Shown here: one piece after another, positions 36,163 through 46,316 of the stretch | Layout of the letters: the number at the start of each line of letters is the position of its first letter | Numbering within the stretch: the stretch's first letter is position 1 | Assembly (NCBI GenBank): GCA_963920765.1 | Contig: OY987251.1 | Span: 7,629,219-7,693,218, forward strand | DNA length: 64,000 bases | Direction of reading: 5' to 3' | Origin: Ulota crispa | Taxonomy: Eukaryota; Streptophyta; Bryopsida; Orthotrichales; Orthotrichaceae | Position numbers and translations under genes: made by a program | The notes under the pieces: generated by a model | Database searches by the model: none | What the model was told of the DNA's origin: nothing | What the model saw: only the letters and a program-made list of their open reading frames with translations

Positions 36163-39100
36163 CTACTTTCGACGTGTCCCACGTGGCTTAGGCTTTGCAG
36201 CAGTAGTAGTCTGAGAACACACAGAAATACGACTGTTAATAGAACAAAAATAAGCTTATTCCATGAGAAGAACAAGATCCTTCAGTTAAATGATAAAGGT
36301 TACAGACACTCAAGAAAGATACTTTTAAAAGACGAAGCAGTGAACACACATGTTAAGAAACTTACTGTTCCTGCCGAGGGGGTTGAGATTATTGAACCTG
36401 TGAATTCAGCACATGACAACAGCCAACCTTCAGTGACTGCTTGAGGTTCGAAATTAATTATTTATGTAACTGTCAAGAAAGTGCTGTGATAGATTAAACT
36501 TAACCAGCGAGATTGCACTTATAAGCAAGCAGACACTGAAATAATGTGTACTTGAACTCGAATAGACAATAAACAACTGCAACAAGAAAAACAGATGGTC
36601 CTTATATGTCCATCCAGAAGGGAATGTTAAAGTCATACCAAAGCCCGTTTGTGCAGGAGTGTTAAAAAGTGAAGAAGTCGTAGCAGCAGGCGTAGCACCA
36701 AATAAGCCTCCAGCAGGCGATGGTGTTTGTGCACCAAATAAGCCACCAGAAGCTGGAGGCGTCTGTTGACCAAACAAATTACCAGAAGCCGGAGGGGTTT
36801 GTTGACCAAATATGCCACCAGTAGCAGCTAAAGGCGTCTGTTGACCAAAGATGCCGCCTGTAGCAGCTGGAGGTGTCTGTTGCCCAAATATGCCACCAGT
36901 AGCAGCAGGAGTTTGTGTACCAAACAATCCCCCTCCTGCAGGGGCTGGGGACTGTGCACCGAATAGGCCTCCTGAAGAATCCAAGTTTTTGTATTAGTGC
37001 AAAGCGTTGGTCCAGCAACAGCATGACGTTAAGATGAAGTAGATATATGGCTCAGAGAATGACGGCTCTTTAGAAAAAAAATGCAGGATCTCAAAGCACA
37101 AACCTGAAGAGGCTGGGGTTTGAGACCCAAATAGACCACCAGCAGCGGGGGTCGGTGTTTGGGTACCAAAAAGAGTTGACGGAGTTTGTGCTCCAAACAA
37201 TCCTCCCGAGGCAGCAGGTGTCGACCCTGCCAGTTCCGAATTTCAACAAAATGCTAAAATCTGCGCCGATGCAAAGGCAAAGGCCAATGCACAACCACTA
37301 GCAACTACATTTACTAATCCAGATATAACTTCAACTTCATGAGTACACTGCATACGACCAGAGGATTCTAACATAGAAATAAAAAGAAGGCGTGGTAGGG
37401 GGCTTGTTCAGCTATAATAAGAAGAGCTAACAAAGCTGAACAAACATCAAGCCACCATGTACAAACCCTATGAAATAAACGAAATCGAGTCATAAAAAAG
37501 CTGAGTTGCAAGCAGCAACGAACCATTACCACTGACATGGCACACAAGAGCCTAAAAACACACACCTGCAGGGGTAATCGGGGCAAATGCGCTTCCAAAT
37601 AATGACGAAGATGATGCACCAGCTGTAGTAGGGGTGGTTGAGCCAAAAAGGTTTGCGGTGAGAGCAGGAGTTGACCCAAACAGTGACTGAGATGCTGAAA
37701 GTGTCGCAGACTGGTTTTGAAAGATACCTGGTTGGGATGATCCAAACAGTCCTGGCGTCGATGCTGGGGCTGATGGAACCAAGGCACTGACTTGCTGAGG
37801 AGGAGGAGGCAGATGCAAAGTCGGATGCACAACGCGCTTTGCAGCTGCATCTCGCTGCGCAACTGCCCGACGCTCAGCTTCCATAAATGGATCACTATCA
37901 TCACCACGGCGATGTCTCTCTTGAAGGAATGCAGTGCGCATTGCGCCAGTACGTTGATGCATAGACTCGACCTGAAATTATATATCAAAAGGTTAAAGCC
38001 AAAGTACGTGTAACACAAAAAAACAACACACACATATCGGATGGCAATAATTCAAAAGATATCCTCCCTCTGTCCCTCTAAAAACGTCCTAATCAGACCA
38101 CTAAGAAGCTCCCTTTTGCTGATTTCAAACGCTGAGGAAGTGTCTGTCATGTTTAATGATCTCATAGGAGCAAGTTAAGCGATTAGAGAGCATTCCTCTC
38201 CTAGCAAGCTTGGCCTTGCCCATATGAGGAACCATTGTTGCTACTTATCTTTAAATCATCAACAATGAGGAGCTGATAACATGCACAAATATGGTACTTT
38301 TTGCATGAAATTTAGGTGCCCAAACAACAACATCAAAGCTGGAGATTTTGCATACATTTGGTAGATGGTATATTGATTCTAGAATGCATGTGTCACTAGC
38401 ACAAAGACTAAAAACACAGTTAGTCCTTTGCAAGGAAGCTTTTTGGACGTTTTTAGAGGGATAGAGGGAGTAGTCTGTAAGAACATGCTTACCTCGGCAG
38501 CAACATGGATAAAGAAGTCATGAACATTGATCATAACCGTAGGAAGAGATTGCAGTAATGATAACTGAGATCCATAGCTGTTTTCCTTCTCAGTGTTCAC
38601 AAGAAGTAATCGCTCCATCTCTTCAATGCGCTGCCTGTACTCTGCCAGCTGACTTTCAAACCTGGAAGATTGCCGTGCATAAGAATTACTTATCGTAAGA
38701 GCTCAGCAAGCACCAGGAGGAAAAGGCAGAGGTAACGATTTCTATATATATCTAACACTCATGGGGGCAAGTTAAGCAATTAGAGAGCATTCCTCTCCTA
38801 GCAAGCTTGGCTTGCCCATATGAGGTACCATTGTTGCTACTAATCTTTAAATCATCAATAATGAGGAGTTAGCAACATGTACAAATATGGAATTTGGGTG
38901 CCCAAACGACTGACATCAAAGCTGGAGATTTTGCATACATTTGGTACATGGTACATTGATTCTAGAATGCATGTGTCACTAGCACAAATACTAAAATAAT
39001 GAGGAGAGCCAACAGCATTCACAAACTATGCACAAATATGGTACTTTTTGCATGGGATTTGGGTGCCTAAACGGTGACATCAAAACTAGAGATTCTGCAT

Positions 39101-40227
39101 ACCTTTTGGTAGACGGTACATTGATTCTAGAATGCATGTGTCACTAGCACAAAGACTAAAAAATACAATTAATCCTTTGCAAGGACGCTTTTTGGACGTT
39201 TTTTAGAGGGACAGAGGGAGCATTTAATAAAAGAAGAAGTAAATATAGAGTGTACCTCATAACCGTCTGCTGCAAAAAAGGACTCGGTTTTGCCGGCATT
39301 CCACTGTAGAAGTCATACATCTGAGCGTGAGCCGCCACATACCGTGGTCGCAAACTTAGAAATGATCGAACAGCCACTTCAGCATGCCGTAATAGAAGCA
39401 AACTAGCTTCTGCTTGATTTTCTCGAACTCCAGCTGCTTCTCTCTCCAGTGCTCCTCCTACTGCAGATAGTTCCTGCATTGGAAACCCTAAGTCAGAAGA
39501 CCTAAATCCTAAATAAGCAGCTAACTAAGCCGAAGAGAGTAAGATTACCATAAGAGATGATTTGTCTGCTTCAAATATTCAAAGATCAGATTTCTTAAGA
39601 AAAGTCTAATTGTGCTCCTCCTACTGCAGATAGTTCCTGCATTGGAAGCCCTAAGTCAGAAGACCTAGATCCTATATAAGCAGCTAACTAAGCCAAAGAG
39701 AATAAGGTTGCCATAAAAGATATTCGGTCTGTTTCAAATATTCAAAGATCAGACTTCTTAAGAAAAGTCTAATTAGTATACAAATTTTAACAAAGTTTGA
39801 GATTACCTGTAAGATGCGAGCAGCATCATATTCAAAGTTCTTATGAAGAGCACTAGAGTCTGCATTCCGCTCCCTTTGCTCCAATCGTCGACTTTCCTCC
39901 CGAAACTCACGCACTCTCTCTCTACACAAAACAATGAACAGTCAGAGAATCATTTTGTATCACACAGAAAAAGAGCTTGATATAACACTTAACGGCAACT
40001 TGCAGAAACATGCAGAAACAAAAGCAAAAACTACGGAATATCACTCACTCAATAGTGAGTAGGAGTTGCTGAGACTCGGGACTAATATCGGCCCACTTAG
40101 TTTGATATGACACAGGCATCTTGTCATTCGTCAACAAGTGAATCTGTTGCCCTTGCTGTCCTTGCTGCCCTTGCATCTGCTGCAATGACTGTTGATTGAA
40201 CATCGGCGTTTGAAATGCCGACGCCAT
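36163..40227 (-). CDS. NUP58: Nuclear pore protein NUP58 (NUP58/NUP45-like)
   Basis: Central-channel FG nucleoporin that partners NUP62 and NUP54 in the nuclear pore. Minus-strand exons are 40227-40049, 39921-39807, 39473-39256, 38661-38493, 37971-37566, 37226-37104, 36971-36639, 36397-36366 (32-nt microexon) and 36210-36163. All phases close, giving 540 aa. The start is MASAFQTPMFNQQSLQQMQG, then a Gln/Gly stretch. Residues about 60-250 are the helical coiled-coil core (ERVREFREESRRLEQRER; ESQLAEYRQRIEEMERLLL; VHDFFIHVAAEVESMHQRTG). Residues about 255-515 are FG repeats of the type GGIFGQQTPPAAT and GGLFGAQTP. The tail is short and basic (KPKPRGTRRK). The microexon is inferred because it alone joins exon 7 (phase 1) to the last exon (phase 0) with good AG/GT signals. 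Introns 2 to 4 contain a tandem duplication and MITEs. Confidence 0.93.
38062..38470 (+). mobile_element. Stowaway-like (Tc1/mariner) MITE in a NUP58 intron
   Basis: Ends CTCCCTCTGTCCCTCTAAAAACGTCC-type on the left (written in part: CTCCCTCTGTCCC) and GGGATAGAGGGAG on the right are inverted repeats, with TA outside both ends. This resembles plant Stowaway termini. About 409 bp, non-coding, in the intron between exons at 38493 and 37971. Confidence 0.65.
38758..39222 (+). mobile_element. Rearranged second copy of the Stowaway-like MITE
   Basis: The next NUP58 intron carries the same interior (GAGAGCATTCCTCTCCTAGC, ATGCATGTGTCACTAGCACA) and the right end GGGACAGAGGGAG. The left terminus is missing and the AATATGG...CTAGCACA part is present twice. 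It is thus truncated and internally duplicated. Confidence 0.7.
39449..39774. repeat. Tandem duplication spanning the NUP58 intron 2/exon 3 acceptor
   Basis: Two units of 164 and 162 bp start GTGCTCCTCCTACTGCAG at 39449 and 39613. The first is the genuine exon 3 start and acceptor. The second puts an intact acceptor plus 25 nt of exon 3 inside intron 2. Using the spare acceptor would run into TAA after 13 codons. Confidence 0.93.
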
Positions 40228-40367
40228 CGCCGTAATACAATATAAAACTTTTACAAAAAACTGCTTCCTCTTCTCATTCGTCTCTCTATAAATCTTAATC
40301 GCTTTCAATAATAAACCTTCGATAGTCCAACATTCTCAGCTCGACGAGCGCCATCTCCCGACCTTTG

Positions 40368-40376
40368 AAACCCTAA
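40368..40376 (-). promoter_or_regulatory. Telo-box upstream of NUP58
   Basis: AAACCCTAA, 141 nt upstream of the NUP58 ATG, in the presumed promoter or leader. Confidence 0.4.
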
Positions 40377-40379
40377 AAT

Positions 40380-41612
40380 TTCAAAACCTCTGGCCAGGTC
40401 TCGCAAAGTTAGGGTATCGATTTTCCCGCACTTTGTGTTGTGTTATTGAATGGCGGAAACACTGCCAGCCACTCCAACGCCGTTATTGACTCTGATGAGT
40501 CTTGCATTTTTCTTAACCCTATAACATTTGTAACGAGTTTGTTTGTAGCACTGGTATTGCTAACCCTGATTGAGCCACCTTTTCTCGACTCAATCAAATT
40601 TTGGAGAGGATCACATTGCTGCGGGGTTTGCGAGAGAACCGCAGGGGTCCACGGCTACTTGATTTGCGACGTAGCGGCAGCAAACACGAGTGCCTTGATT
40701 GCATTTAAACCACGGACGTGATTGTGCAACATGGAGAACCTCGAGGGAAAGAGAGGAGAGGGGAGGTGCCTCCATTCAAATGTTCCTCTTCCCCTTTCTC
40801 GAGGTTAGGGGTTTTAGGCCACGGTTCCTATTACCGTGGAATTCCTCTACTTTTCGGATGCAGGGCCTAGGGTCCGACGAGAACCGGCATGAGAGTACTG
40901 TCTCCACCGGTGAAGGTAGGAGCACCCAATTGCAATACTAGTCGTTATGTGACATCTAAAATTAAATCTAAAGTAGACAACCTTGTATCCAAACAAGATA
41001 CAAATGCATCCAAATCAAACACGCAAGTTGACATAAGGGAATAGAAAATGTGTAGGTGGCAGTTTTTGATTGGGTGTGACATGCTCTTTTTGTTGTCATG
41101 ACATGATTTTGTTGTTGTTGCTTTTTTAGAGGTCTAGTGTACACAATAGGTGAATCTAGGGAGTTACCTTCAACAATTCATAATTTATTCATACAATCTC
41201 AAAAAATTCCAAAAACAATTTTTATTAAATCTGTATCCATTTCCTAACAAGCACATTCCATTACATTCTCAAAAGACCCTCTAGATTACCACATCTGAGG
41301 TAAGTGTCACATTTGGGTGCTTCTACCTTAGCTCTTTCAAAGATTTCCATCTGTTTTGGCCAGCCCTCAAGCCCCTTGATCTCCACCCATGCTCTTCAAA
41401 AAGGTGGTCTTACACTACAACACGCCCCATAAATAAGCAGTTGACCACTTATCAAGGAAAGTAGAGGATAAAGCTCAATAAACTTAGGGTGAATAGTGAA
41501 TGAATAGTGGCTTGAAGGGCCCTTGCTAAACCCGGTAAGACAAAGTGTCTTGAGAGGGTTTTGAAAAGGGCCTCAACACTTTTCATCCGCTTTGAGAGTG
41601 TTTGAGCCATAA
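40380..41612. other. Intergenic region upstream of NUP58
   Basis: The first about 550 bp is GC-richer and probably promoter. The rest is AT-rich. 41400-41612 resembles the interior of the Tourist-like MITE at 22760-23078. No gene is supported. Confidence 0.45.
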
Positions 41613-42063
41613 GAGCATCTTCAATGTATGCACTACAAATAGGACTTGGAAGTAGCCAGTCCTGCGTCGCTCCTTGCCCCTTAAGTATGTAGTTTCTTTC
41701 ATCGGCCGGATCCTCCCAATGTTGACACAACTCCCGTAGCAGATTCAAGCATGGTAGTAGAAGAATGTGAGTACTTGCAAGTTGTTGCTGGGAAATTGCA
41801 AATTATTGCAAGCTATTGTAAGTCATCACAAGCAACGTGTCACTCTGTCATCAAATGCAGTGCGCACTAGGAAAACAAGTTGGGGCACGAGAAAACGAGA
41901 CAATATGCTGCTCCAAAAGGTGGTTTTAACGGGGTTAGTTTTGGCGTTTTTGTTCCCATGGCGATGTTGGAGCCCTAAAAGTACCTAGAATTCCCGTTAA
42001 AGTGGCCTACACTCAAAGAAATGCAGGACTAGCCCATTCCCAGTGCATACATTGAAGATGCTC
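41613..42063 (+). mobile_element. PIF/Harbinger-type MITE with perfect TIRs
   Basis: GAGCATCTTCAATGTATGCA at the left is exactly complemented at the right (TGCATACATTGAAGATGCTC). TAA flanks both sides (41610-41612, 42064-42066). 451 bp, non-coding. The perfect termini suggest a relatively recent insertion. Confidence 0.8.
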
Positions 42064-43259
42064 TAAGTGGAGATGCCCTAAGGGCAAGTTTCCAAGGGTG
42101 AGCAAAACCAAAGGCCCATACAAGGTGACCACAAGCAGAACAAAGATTTTTTTTGAAATCTTCACAATGCGTAGAGTTTAGAGAGCAACCTCTAATTTTG
42201 AGTCCAAACCCTCTAGGGATGTAGTTTGACTTTTGCAAAATCTGCCCCCCACAAAAACTTGCCCTTATTGCATTGTCAGCTAGTGGAAATTGCAAAGATA
42301 CATGTTGAAATTGCAAAAATGTTAGGTTGAAGTTGCAAAATATTGGTTGGAACTTGAAACTTTGGATAAAAAATTGGTCCAATTTTTCAAAAAGATTAAG
42401 CACTGTACGTTTACACTTTAAATATAGAGAATTCAAAGAAAACAACTAGTACTTGCCTTTTTAACACCAACGGAAAATGGGAAATGTTGGATTTTAGCTA
42501 ATGAAGCTAAAATTTCTCCCTAAAGGCTATTTGGATGTATAGAAATCAAGGTGAGGGGTTCACCTTCTTATGTGCTACCATTTTAGTTGTCAAGATTTGC
42601 ATCTATCTATGTGTAGCCTCCACTCCTCCATAGTTTGTAAATCCAAAAATGTCCTCAAGAAGAACCTTATGTTTTATGAAGCACTTTCTCTTTAACTCAT
42701 GAATGTCACATGGGCTCTAGAGATACGGTACCAAATACGATTGTAACCAATATTTAAAAGTTTGAATTAGTTAGAAATTAAAAGTTACAACCATACATAT
42801 TGAAGGATTATATGGTGGAAGTGCATTAAAAAAATTGGAAAGCCCTCAAAATAACTCAAATACATTCATATACATGGCCATACATACGGCCACAAAGGAC
42901 TTTTGTGCCGTTCAAGGGTTAATTTTTCTCAAAATAGGGTGCCCTCTACCTTCGAGCTTTGCGTTTAGGCTTGGGGCACCTTATTTTGAGAGAGTACCTC
43001 GAGAGGGTGCCATGACCTACACTAAAATTTCAAGAAAACAAGCATGAACATGCAAGAAAGAGAATGTATAAGAAAGGAAGAGTAAATAAAATAAGACCAC
43101 ATTGGGAGAAAAGGGAAGATGAACGTAATAGAAAAAACACAACCCATCATCCTACTCATAAAAAAGATATATATTGAATTGTTGAAAGTTCATTTGTTAC
43201 CCGCCTTTTCATTTAATACTATTTTCAAAGACTCACCATTTAGAAACATACTACAGATC

Positions 43260-44407
43260 TTAACCCTCAAAGGATGGGCTTACAATCATGGATTTTTATG
43301 GAATTGCAATCATCTTTTTGGAGTTATTTTGGCAATGTAATCAACATCAAAATTCAATATTATAATTTTAGTAGAAGAAGGTATGTGCATACTATATGTA
43401 TAGAAAATGTTCATAAATTTTGGGGAAATTTGAAATTATTGTAACTTTTTGAAGCAAATGCCAAAGAAATTCATATTAATTATAAAATGTATTCAATTAT
43501 GCCATATATTTTTAAGGAATTGATATGTGCACACTGGGGGATTGATATTTGCACACCTCCCTATGGGGTATATTTTAGATTTCTACCATCAAAAAGTTGA
43601 ATTTGAGAATTTTGAATTTAGATTTGAACTCACAAACCATGTTTTAGTCTAGAACCATAAAAAATATTAGAATTGAGCAACACCCAATGAAAAAGCTTAT
43701 CTTTTTTACAAACAAAAGTAAAAGTAACACTTTTCCCCCTAGCTAAGCTTTTTCACTGGGTGTTAGTTCAATTGCAACATTTTTTATGGTTCTAGACTAA
43801 AACATGGTCTTTAAGTTCAAATCTGAATTCAAAATTCTCAAATTCAGCTTTTGATAGTAGAAATCTAAGATATCCACCATGGGGGTGCGCAAATATCAAT
43901 CCCCCGGATCAATTCCCTATTTTTGTCATGGATGTGAATCATGATGAGGATCATCATGATGGAATTTTTCTTCCCATGTTGATAAAATTAGAAAAAGTAA
44001 TCATTCCATGGTAATAGGTACTCAACTTATGACAATAATAAAAATTTCAAAACTTAAAATTTTTCAAAATCTTAAAGTACAAGGAGAAATAGTATTTGGT
44101 AAACTCTTTCTAATGCTAGTCATGCTCAAACTAAAAACACATGATTTTAATAACTCATATTGAGTTTTGGTAAAAAGATCCTCAAAATTCAAAATACACT
44201 ACATGGTGGTGCACCTTTACTACTCAATTGACAAGTGGGACCCTTTTGTGAATATTGAGTATGCAAAAGCTATATATCTACATGCTCCAAATTACATTCT
44301 TCATATCCCAAAAAAATCTTGGATGAAAAATAATGTTATTCTATTGTCAAAGCACTTTTCAGTCATCTAGAAGCCCCAAAATGATTGCTTTGACGTTTAA
44401 GGGTTAA
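43260..44407 (+). mobile_element. TTAA-bounded element (1.15 kb) carrying a fold-back MITE
   Basis: Ends TTAACCCTCAAAGG and TTTAAGGGTTAA, with the fold-back element 43515-43916 inside. The internal sequence is AT-rich without a transposase frame. Pairing of these two particular ends is less certain than for shorter copies. Confidence 0.4.
43515..43916 (+). mobile_element. Fold-back MITE (about 400 bp)
   Basis: Nearly the whole element pairs with itself: GGGGGATTGATATTTGCACA at 43536 against its complement ending at 43905, and ACCATGTTTTAGTCTAGAAC against GTTCTAGACTAAAACATGGT. A short outer pair (GGAATTGAT / ATCAATTCC) extends it. Non-coding. Confidence 0.85.
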
Positions 44408-45046
44408 GATGTTTTCTCCAAGATTTTTCCAATCCAATGGAAAGAGAGCATGAGAGCCACTTTTGATTGTTAAGCCCCTTAAGTCTTGGACGCCTTCAAG
44501 AATGTTTTTAGAGGCTCAAACATCTCAAGGATTCTTTGAAGTTTGGAAGTTCTCCAAAAGTTGAAAAAATTGAGTTGATACAATATGCGTCCACATCAAA
44601 TACTATTCAATGTTCAATATGATAAGACAATGCATTTATATATGGAGAACGAATGGTTCAAGACAAATGGATCACAACATCTGTTAATTTAGGAAAACAA
44701 CAAATTTTGGGATTTCTGAATTTTGCATTCGCATTAGTCTTTCGGTGAATGTGAGTGGACTTTATGAAATTCTTTCAAGATCTTACGTCAATGACAAAAT
44801 AACCAAAGAATTATAATAAAACTCACTCCAAATCATTGAAGTACTCTCACAAATGCAAAATTTAGAAGTCCTAAAATTAATTAAAATTTCCAAATCAACA
44901 AAAAATATTGTGTCAATATTGTGTTTATGGGCTTGTAAAAATAGTAAGGTAGGAGCACTCTTCAATGTTAGTGTCCCCATCCTCAATACCTACTTGTTTT
45001 AGTGATGTTAGTGCAAGTATCAATGATTGTCAATTTAAAAAAAATT

Positions 45047-45146
45047 GGTTATGGGTGACAAGGTGATGGTTATGGGTGACAAAGTGATGGTTTTAGGTGA
45101 CAAAATGATGGTTTTAGGTGACAAAGTGATGATTTTGGGTGATTGG
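45047..45146 (+). repeat. 21-bp tandem repeat
   Basis: Four and a half copies of GGTTTTAGGTGACAAAGTGAT-like units with small changes. It lies in intergenic DNA outside any supported reading frame. Confidence 0.9.
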
Positions 45147-45149
45147 CAT

Positions 45150-46316
45150 GACAATTTTGAGTGCCCCATCTCACTATTTAAGAATTCCTCAAGTTGAGAT
45201 TATGAGCAAATGAGTACACAAAAAACATCTCTTACAAACAACTATACATTTTTAGTGATTTAGGACTTTGAAATGTCTTTTGGAACAAATGCTTGCAACT
45301 AGAACTTTCAAATTGATGCCAATATTATGATTTTCTCTTCCTAATTTAACACTAGTGGTAGTCACAATTGGTGTGAGATTGAGATTTTAGTGAAGATTGA
45401 GAAATGGCTGAGCAATTGTAGGAGCCAATGGACGCACTTCTTCATGGAAGGAGGCGTGACACCCCTATTGTGGGTGATGGAGGATGAAGAATGAAAGACT
45501 AGAGAATGTTTTACTTAGAGGAAGGCAACACGGCCACCGATTGGAGGAGCAGAAAAAGCAAGGGTCAAAAATAGTTCACTAGCAAGTAAATGGTAAGAGT
45601 TCTCACACAAAGAAAAATTCTCAAGCCATTTCTCCACGCTTGGGAGGCAAGAATTTTTTTTCTCAATCTTCACAGAATTGGCCTCGTGCCAGTTGCAGAC
45701 AACTTGGCACGTAGGTTTTCCGTGAAGATTGGGAAAATGAAAACTCAACTGTGACTATACTGGTTTTTTCAAAGTTCATCAATTGATTTTTCTACCCCAA
45801 AACCCTTAGTTTTCACGCTTACGGGTGCTCCTACTTTACATGGGTAGTTTCTCAAAGATGAATTCATGTCATGAGGAGAGACAATGAGCTAGGGTGGAGA
45901 ACAAGAATTTTGAGGCCCTTCAGAAATAGATGTAGGCTTTTCAACGCGTCAGATATGACGAGCAACAGTGGCGATGCTCTAAAGTCTCTCTCAAGTGTTC
46001 AAGCCGAAACCCATCAAGCCTCCAGCGCAGTTCTACGCGCGGTTGTGGCAACGTGAGCGGCAAACCGAGCAAACAATCCTCCGTCCCCGCGCTCTGCTGC
46101 TCTTCGAAATCAGCTCCCCCGCCCAACGCTTCCCGATTGGACCACTTCACTTCACACGGATCCCATCCCTGAGCAACAAACAAACACGATCCTCACACGC
46201 TCCTCCTCTACGGAACCTCACATCACCATGCTCGGTCACAGCTCGTGAGGCGATGCTGACAGGGAGCAGCACTCATTAGGTTTGGAAGAATCAAGGCGAA
46301 GAAACGGAAAGAAACG
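45150..46316. promoter_or_regulatory. Upstream region of AUG3
   Basis: The last about 300 bp become GC-rich and non-repetitive, consistent with promoter and 5' leader. An ACCCTTAGTTTTCACG...GGGTGCTCCTAC stretch near 45800 recurs at about 60930. No additional gene was recognised. Confidence 0.4.

Noticed and set aside
36058..36444. 128-codon + strand frame overlapping the NUP58 3' exons
   Set aside because: It is antisense to two NUP58 coding exons and intron, with no family motif.
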